A DNA stretch of 64,000 nt. It comes from DASSUW01 sp963806395. GTDB taxonomy: Bacteria; Actinomycetota; Thermoleophilia; Solirubrobacterales; Solirubrobacteraceae. The notes under the pieces were generated by a model. It made no database searches, was not told where the DNA came from, and was given only the letters and a program-made list of their open reading frames with translations. The stretch's first letter is position 1. Each line of letters starts with the position of its first letter. Below, piece after piece: positions 24,398-34,412 of the stretch. The stretch lies in contig CAWDYI010000005.1 in NCBI GenBank assembly GCA_963806395.1, positions 124,001-188,000 on the forward strand. The letters are read 5' to 3'. Made by a program: the position numbers and the translations under genes.

Positions 24398-26644
24398 ATG
24401 GGGAAGACGCTCGTCATCGCCGAGAAGCCGTCCGTCGGCCGTGATCTGTCGCGGATCCTGCCGGGGCCGTTCGCCAAGAGCGAGGGCTACCTGGAGTCGC
24501 CGACGCACGTCGTGACGTGGGCCGTCGGGCACCTCGTGCAGCTCGCCGAGCCGGACGAGTACGACCCGAAGTACAAGAAGTGGCGGATGGCCGATCTGCC
24601 GATCGTGCCGGACAAGTTCAGCCTCGTCGTCCGCGACGAGCGCTCGCGCAAGCAGTTCACGGTCATCTCGAAGCTGCTCAAGCGCGACGATGTCGACGTC
24701 GTCATCAACGCGTGCGACGCCGGCCGCGAGGGCGAGCTGATCTTCGCGTGGACGTACGAGAAGGCGGGCGCCAAGAAGCCCGTCCAGCGGCTGTGGCTGT
24801 CGTCGATGACCTCGGCGGCGATCAAGGCGGCGTTCGACGCGCTGCGCCCGGCGGAGGAGTTCTCCCGGCTCGAGGAGGCCGCCCGATCGCGCTCGGAGGC
24901 CGACTGGATCGTCGGCATGAACTCCACGCGCGCGGCGACGATCCGGCTGCGTTCGTCGTTCGACGGCGCCGTCTCGCTCGGCCGCGTGCAGACGCCGACG
25001 CTGGCGATCCTCGCCCGCCGCGAGGAGGAGATCAAGGCGTTCGTGCCCGAGCCGTACTGGCTCGTCGACGCGCGCTTCGAGCCGACGGACGGAGAGCCCG
25101 GCCGCCGCTACGCCGGCCGCTTCCACGCCGGCTCCGAGCCGCGGATGAAGACCGCCGCGGAGGCGGAGGCGATCGTCGCCGCCGTGCGCGACCAGCCGGG
25201 CGAGATCACCAAGCTCGAGAAGACGACCAAGAAGGAGCGGGCGCCGCTCCTGTACGACCTCACCGCCCTCCAGCGCGACGCCAACACGCGCTTCGGCTTC
25301 TCGGCACGGCGCACGCTGTCCGCCGCCCAGCGCCTGTACGAGGAGCACAAGGCGCTCACCTACCCGCGTACGAGCTCGCGCTTCCTGTCCAGCGACATGA
25401 TCGCCGAGCTGAAGCCGATCGCCGCCCTCGTCGGCTCCCACCGTGAGTACGCGCAGGCCGCGAAGTACGTGAACAGCCTCGACGTGCTGCCGCTCGGCCG
25501 GATCGTCAACGACGCCAAGGTCACCGATCACCACGCGATCATCCCCACGCGCAGCGAGCACCACCTGGACAAGATGAGCGACGACGACCGCCGGATCTAC
25601 GACATGGTCGTCCGCCGGTTCCTTGCCGCCTTCCATCCCGAGGCGGTGTTCGAGAACACGCGGCTGGAGACGACGGTCGCCGAGCACATCTTCCGCACCA
25701 GCGGCCGGATCCTCGTGGTCCCGGGCTGGCGCGGCGTGTACGGCGAGGAGTCCTCGGAGGAGCGCGGCGCGACCGACGCCGACGACGATGCCGCGATCGC
25801 CAACCAGCTGCTCCCGAAGGTCGAGCAGGGTGAGAACGTGCGCACGCTCGAGGTCGATTCCGCCGAGAAGGAGACCAAGCCGCCACGGCGCTTCTCCGAC
25901 GCGTCGCTGCTGTCGGCGATGGAGACCGCCGGCAAGTTCGTCGACGACGAGGACGCGCAAGAGGCGATGAAGGACTCGGGCATCGGCACGCCGGCGACCC
26001 GCGCGGCGATCATCGAGCGCCTGATCGACGTCGCCTACGTCGAGCGCGAGGGGCGTGCGCTCGTGTGCACCGACAAGGGCGTGAACGTGATCCGGTTCCT
26101 CGGCGAGCACGCGCTCACGTCGCCGACGATGACCGGCGACTGGGAGCACCGGCTGAACCGGATCGAGGAGGGCGAGGAGTCGCGCGAGCGCTTCATGCAG
26201 GACATCGCCGCGTTCGCCGCCGAGACCGTGAAGATCCTCGACGAGAACCTCAAGGAGGTGCGCGTCCCGCGCGCGAACCTCGGCCCGTGCGCCGTCTGCG
26301 GTCGCGACATCGTCGAGAACCGCAAGGGCTTCTCGTGCTGGTCACGCGAGGATCCGGGCTGCGGCTTCGTGATCTGGAAGTCCAAGGCCGGCAAGACGCT
26401 GCCGATCGTGGTCGCGCGCGAGCTGATAGCGCGCGGACGCACCGAGAAGGCAGTGACGGGCTTCAAGGGCCGCTCAGGCCGCTCGTTCCGCGCTCGCCTG
26501 GCGCTGATGCAGACCGAGGACGGCAAGTGGCGCGTCGAGTTCGACGAGCCGTGGGCGCGCGAGGGCGCGAAGCCGCCGGAGGGCGACGAGCAGCAGCCGG
26601 CGGCCGACGAAGCGGCGCCCGTCGCTCCCGCAGAAGCCGCCTAG
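24398..26644 (+). CDS. topB: type IA DNA topoisomerase III
   Basis: Topoisomerase III decatenates DNA and resolves recombination intermediates. The 748-aa product has the TOPRIM motif (LVIAEKPSVGRDLSR, then NACDAGREGELIF with the metal acidic residues), SLGRVQTPTLAIL, and the catalytic tyrosine in ALTYPRTSSRFL. The C-terminus carries a zinc-ribbon remnant (CAVCGRDIVENRKGFSCWSREDPGCGF) and an acidic Ala/Pro tail. TACCCT (24382-24387) 10 nt before ATG 24398 suggests a leaderless mRNA. It ends with a CTAG stop overlap with the convergent gene. The recombination helicase-nuclease pair lies just downstream. Confidence 0.92.
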   Translation: MGKTLVIAEKPSVGRDLSRILPGPFAKSEGYLESPTHVVTWAVGHLVQLAEPDEYDPKYKKWRMADLPIVPDKFSLVVRDERSRKQFTVISKLLKRDDVDVVINACDAGREGELIFAWTYEKAGAKKPVQRLWLSSMTSAAIKAAFDALRPAEEFSRLEEAARSRSEADWIVGMNSTRAATIRLRSSFDGAVSLGRVQTPTLAILARREEEIKAFVPEPYWLVDARFEPTDGEPGRRYAGRFHAGSEPRMKTAAEAEAIVAAVRDQPGEITKLEKTTKKERAPLLYDLTALQRDANTRFGFSARRTLSAAQRLYEEHKALTYPRTSSRFLSSDMIAELKPIAALVGSHREYAQAAKYVNSLDVLPLGRIVNDAKVTDHHAIIPTRSEHHLDKMSDDDRRIYDMVVRRFLAAFHPEAVFENTRLETTVAEHIFRTSGRILVVPGWRGVYGEESSEERGATDADDDAAIANQLLPKVEQGENVRTLEVDSAEKETKPPRRFSDASLLSAMETAGKFVDDEDAQEAMKDSGIGTPATRAAIIERLIDVAYVEREGRALVCTDKGVNVIRFLGEHALTSPTMTGDWEHRLNRIEEGEESRERFMQDIAAFAAETVKILDENLKEVRVPRANLGPCAVCGRDIVENRKGFSCWSREDPGCGFVIWKSKAGKTLPIVVARELIARGRTEKAVTGFKGRSGRSFRARLALMQTEDGKWRVEFDEPWAREGAKPPEGDEQQPAADEAAPVAPAEAA

Positions 26645-26949
26645 GCGGAGGGCTGGCGGGGCTGGCGCGCGGGATCGACCGGCGGGGTATGCCGGACGGC
26701 TGCCTGGCCGGGCCGGCCGAGCAGCGCGCGGAACATGCCGGCGAATCCGGCGCCCAGTGCAGCGAAGAACTCGGCGAACGGGCTGATCGCGTGGTGCTCG
26801 ATCAGGACCGCTTCGACCTCGGGAACGCCCGCGCCGCTGTCGTGGCTCCACGCGACGTACAGGTCCTCGCTGCCGACGATCTCCGCGAGATTCGCGGCCA
26901 GGACGAGGTCGGCGTCCGTGTGATCGATGGGTAGGTGGAGGTGTGGCAT
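26641..26949 (-). CDS. hypothetical protein, 102 aa
   Basis: I do not recognise this protein. From ATG 26949 it reads as a His/Asp-rich N-terminus (HLHLPIDHTDADLVLAANLAEIVGSEDLYVAWSHDSG), a short amphipathic segment (FAEFFAALGAGFAGMFRALLG) that may touch a membrane, and a Pro/Arg-rich tail. The open frame extends to 27093, but no start with a ribosome site was found there. Its stop codon shares CTAG with that of topB. Confidence 0.45.
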   Translation of the reverse strand: MPHLHLPIDHTDADLVLAANLAEIVGSEDLYVAWSHDSGAGVPEVEAVLIEHHAISPFAEFFAALGAGFAGMFRALLGRPGQAAVRHTPPVDPARQPRQPSA

Positions 26950-27129
26950 CGCTCGAGATTCCGTCGCTGGGTTCCTGTTGGAGTAACGGCTGCCCAGCCT
27001 TGCAACTTGAGCCTGTGACGGCCCCTGAACATCCGTCCAGTTCCGCCTGAGTGGCCGGTTCGGGGCGGTGCGGGTGGTCAGGAGATGAACCACCGTCAGT
27101 TCGTCCTGTGCTCCCGCGACACTGGGTGG

Positions 27130-30031
27130 ATGCCCTTAACGCTGATCACGGGCCCCGCGAACGCCGCCAAGGCGGGTGCGGTGCTGGACCGGTTCCGGGC
27201 CGTGCTCGCGCGCGAGCCGGTGCTCGTGGTGCCCACGCCGGGCGACGCCGACTACTACCAGCGCGAGCTGGCCGCCGAGGGCATCGTCGTTGGCGCGGAC
27301 GTCGTGACGTTCCGGCGGCTGGTCCGCGAGCTGGCGGCGGCGACGGGCGTGCGCACGCGGGTGCTCGGCGCCGTCGCGCGCCAGCGGCTGGTACGGGCGG
27401 TGGTCGCCGACGCGCGGCTCGAGGCGCTGGCGCGGTCGGCCGCGGCGCCCGGGTTCGCCGCTGCGCTCGAGGCGCTGTTCGCCGAGCTCGGCCGCTCGCT
27501 GGTCGGCCCGGCGCCGGTTCGTGCGGGCGGTGCGCGACTGGGACGCCGCGGGCGACGCGCCGGCGCACGCCGCCGAGCTCGCGTCGCTGTACTCGGCCTA
27601 CCACCGGCGGCTCGAGCGCCTCGGGGTGGTCGACGCGGAGGGCTTCGCCCGCGCGGCGCTCGATGCCGTGCGTGAGCGTCCGGCGGCGTGGGGCGCGCGA
27701 CCCGTGTTCCTGTACGGGTTCGACGACCTGACACCGCTCCAGCGCGACACCGTCGAGACGCTGGCACGCCATACCGACGTGCACGTCGCGCTCGCGTACG
27801 AGCCGGGCCGCGCGGCGTTCGCGGGCCGGGCGGCGACGGTCGAGCTGCTGAAGCCGCTCGCGGAGCGACACGAGCTGCTCGAGGAGCGATCCGAGCACTA
27901 CGCGCCCGCTGCACGCGCGGCGCTGCACCATCTCGAGCGCGGGCTGTTCGAGCCCGGCGCGGACCGGGTGGCGCCGAACGGCGCCGTCCGGCTGCTGGAG
28001 GCGGGCGGCGAGCGCGCCGAGGCGGAGCTGGTCGCAGCCGAGGTGCTCGAGCTGATGGGCGACGGCGTGGTGGCGGAGGACATCGCGGTGCTGGTGCGCG
28101 GCGGAGCGGCCCAGTCCGAGGTGCTCGGGCAGGTGCTGGAGGCGTACGGCGTCCCCGTCAGCCTCGACCGCCGCCCGCCGCTGGCCCGCACCCGGCTCGG
28201 TGCGGGAGTGCTCGCGGCCGCCCGCGCCGCGCTCGGCGGCGGCACCGCCGCGGACCTGCTCACCTGGCTCCGCACCCCCGGCCGGCTCCCCGAGCCCGAC
28301 GTCGCCGACACGCTCGAGGCACGCGCCCGCCGCGCCGAGCTGGTGACGGTGGCCGACGCGCGGCGGCTCGTCCCGCCTGCGCTCCTGGAGCCGCTCGACG
28401 CGCTCGCCACGGCAGCCGCCGCCGGCCCGGAGGCGTTCCTGGATGCGCTGGTGGCCGAGGCGGACGCGATCTGGACGGCCCCGCACCGCCGCGCCGCGGC
28501 GGTGCTGGGACCGGACGAGGCGGCCGATGCCCGCGCGGCGGCCGCGCTGCGGTCCGCCGCCGACGAGCTGCGCAGCCTGGCCGCGGCCGATCCGGCGCTG
28601 GCCGGCAGCTCGCAGGACCTGCTCGAGACGCTCGCGGCGGTGCCCGTGCGCGAGCCGGCGGTGGAGGGCGCGGTGCTGGTCGCCGATCCGCTCGCGATCC
28701 GCGCGCGCCGCTTCCGGGCGGTGTTCGTGTGCGGGCTCCAGGAAGGCGTCTTCCCGCGTCATCCGGTCCCGGAGCCGTTCCTCGACGACGCGGCGCGGAT
28801 CGCCCTCGCACGCGCGAGCGGGGTCGTGCTCCTGCGCCACGAGGACGTGCTCGAGCGCGAGCGGTACCTGCTCTACGCGGCGGTGTCGCGCCCGGAGGAG
28901 GTGCTGCTGGTCTCGTTCCGCTCCTCCGACGAGGAGGGCGATCCGGTCCAGCCGTCGGCGTTCGTGGACGACCTCCGGGCCCTGTTCACGGACGAGCTGT
29001 GGGAGCGCCGCGGCCGTCGTCTGCTCGCCGAGGTGACGTGGCCGGCGGGCGCGGCGCCGACGCCGCACGAGCTGCGGCGGGCGCGCGCGGCCGCGGAGGA
29101 CTGCGCGGACCCGCCGCCGCTCGCCGCTCCCAGCAGCGAGCCGGTGCTCGCCGCGCTCGCCGCGCGTGAGACCGAGGCCGCGCGCGGCCTGGAGACGTTC
29201 GCGGGCTGCAGCGTGCGGTGGCTGATCGAGAGCCTCCTGAAGCCTCGGCGCACGGAGCCGGACCCGGAGCCGATGCAGCGCGGCTCGATCGCCCACGACG
29301 TGCTGGAGCGCACGCTGCGGCGCGTGCGCGACGACTCCGGCCCGCTCACCGCCGAGTCGCTTCCGCTGGCACTCGATGAGCTCGCCACCGCGATCGCGGA
29401 GCTGCGCTCCAAGGCCGCCGGCACGCGGGCGCGCGCCGCGCTGCGTGCGCTCGAGGTCGACCTTCGGCGCCTCCTGCGCCACGATGCGCAGTGCGGCGCC
29501 GGGCTCGAGCCGCGGTTCCTCGAATGGCGCTTCGGCGGTGCGGACGACGAGCACGGCCCGCTCCCGCTCCCGGGCACCGGTCTGGGCGTCACGGGGAGGG
29601 TCGACCGGATCGACGTCGATCCGGCCGGTGGCGCGCTGGTGCGGGACTACAAGGGGCGTGTGGTCAGCGCCGGCGCCCGCTGGGCGGAGGACCGCCGGCT
29701 CCAGGTCGCGCTGTACGCGCTCGCCGCCCGCGAGCTGCTCGGGCTCGAGCCGGTCGGCGCGCTCTACCAGCCGGTCGGCCATCGCGACGTCCGCCCGCGC
29801 GGGATCGTGCGCGACGACGTGCCGGGCCGCTACGTGAACGGCGACGTCATGGATGCCGGCGCGCTCGACGCCGCACTCGTCCAGGCGCAAACGGTCGCCG
29901 CCCAGGCCGCGGCCGACCTCCAGGCGGGCCGGATCCGCGCGTGCCCCGACTCGTGCTCGCCGCGCGGCGGCTGCGCGTACCCGTCGATCTGCCGCGCCGG
30001 TGAGGGCGTCGCCGAGGAGGACGCGGCGTGA
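27130..30031 (+). CDS. AddB-like helicase-nuclease subunit, frameshifted near 27514
   Basis: The gene encodes a RecB/AddB-type subunit for double-strand break end processing. From ATG 27130 the first 128 codons read LTLITGPANAAKAGAVLDRF (degenerate Walker A region); the frame then shifts. Removing one C at 27514-27515 restores LVGPARFVRAVRDWDA and gives 966 aa. The rest holds helicase-fold segments (YGFDDLTPLQRDTVE, FVCGLQEGVFPRH), a PD-(D/E)XK nuclease core (VDPAGGALVRDYKG) and the iron-sulfur cysteines CPDSCSPRGGCAYPSIC near the end, as in AddB. It overlaps the AddA-like gene by 4 nt. Confidence 0.83.
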
Positions 30032-33000
30032 CCGCGCCCGTGATCGCCCGATCCACGCCTGCGCCCGGCGGAGTGCCGTTCACGCCCGAGCAGCGCGACG
30101 CCGTCGACGACCGCAGCGGCTCGGCGCTGCTCGCTGCCAACGCGGGCTCCGGCAAGACCGCGGTGATGGTGGAGCGCTTCGTGGAGGCGGTACGCAACGA
30201 CGGCGTGCCCGTCGGGTCGATGCTCGCGCTCACGTTCACCGAGAAGGCGGCCGGCGAGCTGCGAGAGCGGATCCGGCGCCGGTTCACGGCGCTCGGCGAG
30301 GATGAGCACGCCCGCGCGGCGGAGGCCGCGTGGATCGGCACGATCCACGGCTTCTGCGCGCGCGTGCTGCGGGCGCGGCCGCTCGCGGCCGGCCTGGACC
30401 CGCACTTCACCGTGCTCGACGCCGCGGCCGCGCGCAGGCTCGCCGAGCGGGCGTACGACCGCGCGCTGGAGGCGTGGGCGACGGCGGGCGGCGCTGCGGC
30501 CATCGACCTCGCCGCCGCCTACGGGCCGGCACTGCGCGACACGGTTCTCGCCGCGCACGAGACGCTCCGCAGCCGTGGGGCGGCGCATCCGCGGCTGCCG
30601 ATCCCACCGGCCGGCGGAGCGCCCGCGACCGGCGCGCTCGCCGCCGCGCGCGACGCCGCGGCCGCCGCGCTCGCCGTCGTCGCCGACGGCAAGAAGGTCG
30701 CCGCGGCGCGCGAGGCGCTCGACGCGCTCGTGCTCCCCGGCGCGGGTGACGACGTCCCGTGGCCGGGCGCGCTCGACGCCGCGAAGCTCGGCAGCGGCGC
30801 GAAGGCGCTCGACGATCGCGCCTGCATCGCCTACCGCGAGGCATGGGAGGCCTACCGGGCCGCCTGCGCCGACCACCACGGCCGGGCGGCGCTCGTGCTG
30901 CTCGACGACCTGCTCGACCGCTTCGGCTCGGTGTACGACGAGGCCAAGGCGGCGCGCGCGGGCGTGGACTTCTCCGACCTCGAGCTGCGGGTGCGCGACC
31001 TGCTCGACGATCGCGCGGCCCGCGACGCCTGGGCCGCGCGGTTCGAGCTGATCATGATCGACGAGTTCCAGGACACGAATCGCCTCCAGCTCGACGTGCT
31101 CGAGGCGCTGGAGCGCGACAACCTGTTCGCGGTCGGCGACGAGTTCCAGTCGATCTACCGGTTCCGGCACGCCGACGTGACGATCTTCCGCGAGCGGCGC
31201 GAACTGCTCGGCGCCGAGCGGGTGCGCCGGCTGGCGCACAACTTCCGCTCCGGCGAGGAGCTGCTCGACGTGCTGAACGGCGCGTTCGCGCCGGAGCTCG
31301 GGGACGCGTACACGCCGCTGGTGGCCGGCGAGTCCGAGCCCGACGGGCCGCTGCGGCTGTTCGATCCCGATCCCGAGGCGGGCGAGCCGCCGGTCGAGCT
31401 GCTGCTCACCGACACGCGCGGATGGGACGAGCCCGAGGTCGAGCGCGCGCTCGGGCTCGCCGGGCTCGCCCCGCAGCCGTGGCGGCGCGCCGAGGCGCGG
31501 CTGGTGGCGCACCGCCTGCGGGCGGAGGTCGACGCCGGCCGGCGGCCCGGGGACGTCGTCGTGCTCGTGCGCGCCACCGCGTCGCTGCGCCTGCTCGAGC
31601 AGGCGCTCGAGGAGCAGGGCCTGCCGACGTACGTGGTCGGCGGCCGCGGCTACTGGTCGCAGGAGCAGGTTCGCGACGGGCTCGCCTATCTCGCGGCGCT
31701 GGCCAACCCGCAGGACGAGGAGGCGCTGCTCGCCGTGCTCGCGTCGCCGTTCTGCGGCGCCGGCACCGACGCGCTCGTGCTGCTCGCCCAGGCCGGCCGG
31801 GAGACCGGGCGCGGTACATGGGCGGCGCTACGCGAGGCGGAGGCCGAGGGCGCGCCGTGGCTCGAGCACCTGCCGGCCGATCAGCGCACTCGCCTGCTGG
31901 CGTTCGCGCGCGTGTTCGCCGGCGAGCGCCCGCGGGCCGAACGCGTGCCCGTGGAGGTGCTGCTCGAGCGCGCGATCGTCGCCACCGGCTACGACCTCGC
32001 GGTGCTCGCACGGACGGGCGGGGAGCGGCGGCTGGCGAACCTGCGCAAGCTGATGCGGCTCGCGCGCGACTACGAGCGCGCCGAGGGGCCGGACCTGCGC
32101 GGGTTCGTGACCTTCGCGCACACGCAGGACCTCGTCGAGGCGCGCGAGGGCGAGGCCGCGCTCGAGTCCGACGGGCTGGACGCCGTGCGGCTGATGACGA
32201 TCCATCGTGCCAAGGGGCTGGAGTTCCCGGTCGTGTGCGTCGCCGACCTCGGCCGCGCCGCGGGCGGCGGCCGCGAGCGGCTGCTGCTCGGCCGGGACGG
32301 AAGCGTCGGCTTCAAGCTCTCGCCGATCGGGGGCGGCGACTCGGTGCCGTCGCTCGACTGGCAGCGCCTCGCCGACGCCGAGCAGCGCGAGGACGCTGAG
32401 GAGGAGCGCCGCCTGTTCTACGTCGCCATGACGAGGGCGTGCGAGCGGCTGATCCTCTCCGGCGGCCTCGACTGCGAGCGCTTGCCCGACCCGCGGCCGG
32501 GCGGCCCGCCGATCGACTGGATCGCCCGCGCGCTGACGGGCGACCCCGCCGCGGTCGCCGCGGCGCCGGAGACGCTCGTCCAGCGCAACTGGGACGGCCG
32601 CCCGGCGCGGCTGCTCTGCAGCCTGAACGCCCCTGGGACGCTCGACGTCGTGCTGCCACGCGCCGCGCTCGCCCCGGGCGGGCGCCCGCGCGTGGGCGCC
32701 CCGGCGACCGCATTGCCGGACGCTCCGTCCGTCCTGCCCGCCCCGCCGGCGCGCGCGCGGCCGGCGCCGCAGCGCCTCTCCTACAGCTCGCTCGGCGCGT
32801 ACGCGCGCTGTGGCTACCGGTTCTATCTCGAGCGCCTGCTCGGGCTGCCGCGGGTCGCGCCGCCGCCGCGCGAGGACGCTGCCGACGCCGCCGCCGGAGG
32901 GCTCGACCCCCGGGTGCGCGGCTCGCTCGTCCATCTCGCGCTCGAGCGGCTCGACTTCGCACGGCCGGAGGCGCCTGAAGCGGAGGCGGTGCTGGCGATG

Positions 33001-33603
33001 GGCAGCGAGTGGGGGGTCGAGGTCACGCCGGCCGACGTCGAGGACATCCGCGCGCTCGTGGCGGCGTTCGCCGCGTCACCGCTATGCGCGCGGCTGGCGA
33101 GTGCGCGCCTCGTCCGCCGCGAGGCCCCGTTCTCGTTCGCGCTCGACCCGGCCGGCGGCGGACCGCTGGTGACCGGCTTCCTCGACGTGGCCGCGGTCGA
33201 GCCCGACGGCGGCGTGCTGATCGTCGACTACAAGTCCGACCGCCTCGAAGGCGCCGAGCCCGCGGACATGGTCGAGCGCGGCTACGCGACGCAGCGGCTC
33301 GTCTACGCGCTCGCCGCCCTGCGCGACGGCGCGCCGCGCGCGGAAGTCGCCTACTGCTTCCTCGAGCGCCCCGGCGAGCCCGTCACGCGCGCGTTCGTCG
33401 GCGCCGAGGAGCAGGCGCTCGCCGAGCGCCTCGCCGGCCTGGCCGGCGGCGTGCTCGAGGGTCGCTACCCGGTGGCGGAGACGCCGCACCGCGACCTCTG
33501 CGGCGACTGCCCCGGCCGCGCGGCGTTGTGCTCGTGGTCGGAGGAGATGACCCTTCGGGCGCTGCCGGTGGCCGGAACATCAAAGTCAACTGCGGCTGGG
33601 TAA
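30028..33603 (+). CDS. AddA-like UvrD/RecB helicase-nuclease
   Basis: The 1191-aa product is a superfamily 1A helicase: Walker A NAGSGKTAVMV (about residue 38), LTFTEKAAGELRERI, Walker B MIDEFQDTN, FQSIYRFRHAD, the motif V/VI blocks MTIHRAKGLEFPVV and LFYVAMTRACERLIL, then a C-terminal RecB nuclease (GVLIVDYKSDRLEG, with Asp and Lys of the active site). Together with the gene before it, it forms an AddAB-like complex for recombinational repair. GTG 30028 overlaps the previous stop. The last few codons and the TAA stop lie within the left arm of the palindromic element, so its natural C-terminus may differ. Confidence 0.9.
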   Translation: MTAPVIARSTPAPGGVPFTPEQRDAVDDRSGSALLAANAGSGKTAVMVERFVEAVRNDGVPVGSMLALTFTEKAAGELRERIRRRFTALGEDEHARAAEAAWIGTIHGFCARVLRARPLAAGLDPHFTVLDAAAARRLAERAYDRALEAWATAGGAAAIDLAAAYGPALRDTVLAAHETLRSRGAAHPRLPIPPAGGAPATGALAAARDAAAAALAVVADGKKVAAAREALDALVLPGAGDDVPWPGALDAAKLGSGAKALDDRACIAYREAWEAYRAACADHHGRAALVLLDDLLDRFGSVYDEAKAARAGVDFSDLELRVRDLLDDRAARDAWAARFELIMIDEFQDTNRLQLDVLEALERDNLFAVGDEFQSIYRFRHADVTIFRERRELLGAERVRRLAHNFRSGEELLDVLNGAFAPELGDAYTPLVAGESEPDGPLRLFDPDPEAGEPPVELLLTDTRGWDEPEVERALGLAGLAPQPWRRAEARLVAHRLRAEVDAGRRPGDVVVLVRATASLRLLEQALEEQGLPTYVVGGRGYWSQEQVRDGLAYLAALANPQDEEALLAVLASPFCGAGTDALVLLAQAGRETGRGTWAALREAEAEGAPWLEHLPADQRTRLLAFARVFAGERPRAERVPVEVLLERAIVATGYDLAVLARTGGERRLANLRKLMRLARDYERAEGPDLRGFVTFAHTQDLVEAREGEAALESDGLDAVRLMTIHRAKGLEFPVVCVADLGRAAGGGRERLLLGRDGSVGFKLSPIGGGDSVPSLDWQRLADAEQREDAEEERRLFYVAMTRACERLILSGGLDCERLPDPRPGGPPIDWIARALTGDPAAVAAAPETLVQRNWDGRPARLLCSLNAPGTLDVVLPRAALAPGGRPRVGAPATALPDAPSVLPAPPARARPAPQRLSYSSLGAYARCGYRFYLERLLGLPRVAPPPREDAADAAAGGLDPRVRGSLVHLALERLDFARPEAPEAEAVLAMGSEWGVEVTPADVEDIRALVAAFAASPLCARLASARLVRREAPFSFALDPAGGGPLVTGFLDVAAVEPDGGVLIVDYKSDRLEGAEPADMVERGYATQRLVYALAALRDGAPRAEVAYCFLERPGEPVTRAFVGAEEQALAERLAGLAGGVLEGRYPVAETPHRDLCGDCPGRAALCSWSEEMTLRALPVAGTSKSTAAG

Positions 33604-33727
33604 GGAAGCGCGTGTCCGCTTGCGGACGGTGAGGGCGCGTGAGCAGGGGGTGTACTACGAACGTTCACGCATATCGAACAAAAGTGACGCACCCCCTCGA
33701 TCCCACCCCTTAATGCGCAGTTGACGT
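33583..33727. repeat. palindromic intergenic element, copy 2
   Basis: The ends GTCAACTGCG (33585-33594) and CGCAGTTGAC (33716-33725) are identical to those of copy 1. Shared inner blocks in the same order are CTGGGT, GGAAGC, GGGGGTGT, CACCCCC, GATCCC and CTTAATG. The central hairpin differs: only the outer GGGGGTG/CACCCCC pairs are kept, with an A/T-richer loop. As in copy 1 the neighbours are convergent genes. Confidence 0.75.
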
Positions 33728-33752
33728 TCGCCGGGCGCACCGAGTGACGGCG

Positions 33753-34412
33753 CTACGCCCCCTCGTAGGGATGCTCGAACAGCCGGATCGCCGAGTCCCG
33801 GTCCGGCACGCGCAGCTTGCGCAGCACGGCCGCGACGTGGCTCCGCACCGTGGCGGGTGAGACGAACAGGCGGCGCGCGATGTCGCTGGTGGTGAGTCCC
33901 TGGCGGAGGAAGTCGAGCACCTGCCACTCGCGGCTCGTGAGCTGGGCGCCGCCGCTCTGGCCGAGCAGCGCGCGCCGGCGCGGGGCGCTGTCGCGGAACT
34001 CCTCGACGAGGCGGGCGACCAGCTCGGGCGGCAGCGCGACCTTCCCGTCGAGCACGTCGGCCAGCTCGTCCCCGAGCTCCTCGAACGGCATGTCCTTCAG
34101 CAGGTAGCCCGACGCGCCCGCCCGCAGCGCCGCGAACAGGTCCTCGTCGCTGCGCGAGACCGTCAGCATCACGGCGCGCGTGCCCGGCAGCCGGGCGGTG
34201 ATCTCCCACGCGGCGGCGGCGCCGCCGCCCGGCATCCGCATGTCGAGCAGCACGACGTCCGGCCGCTCGCGGAGCGCCGCCTGAACGGCCTCCGCTGCGT
34301 CACCGGCAAGGGCGACGACCGTGAAACGTGGGTCTGCCTCGACCGCCACGCGGATGTCCTCGCGGGTCGGCGCGTGGTCGTCCGCCACGAGCACCCGCGC
34401 CAGAGCGCTCAT
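33753..34412 (-). CDS. NarL/LuxR-family response regulator
   Basis: The 219-aa protein has a receiver domain (ADDHAPTRED, phospho-acceptor Asp in VVLLDMRMPG, GYLLKD with Lys) and a LuxR-type DNA-binding domain (LTSREWQVLDFLRQGLTTSDIARRLFVSPATVRSHVAAVLRKL). Its ATG overlaps the upstream kinase gene by 4 nt. No copy of the 51-bp operator found around the first two-component system was seen here. Confidence 0.9.
   Translation of the reverse strand: MSALARVLVADDHAPTREDIRVAVEADPRFTVVALAGDAAEAVQAALRERPDVVLLDMRMPGGGAAAAWEITARLPGTRAVMLTVSRSDEDLFAALRAGASGYLLKDMPFEELGDELADVLDGKVALPPELVARLVEEFRDSAPRRRALLGQSGGAQLTSREWQVLDFLRQGLTTSDIARRLFVSPATVRSHVAAVLRKLRVPDRDSAIRLFEHPYEGA

Noticed and set aside
27146..29890. 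A 914-codon open frame on the minus strand
   Set aside because: It lies opposite the AddB-like gene, has low-complexity Arg/Ala/Gly content and no recognisable domain; it is an antisense artefact of high GC.
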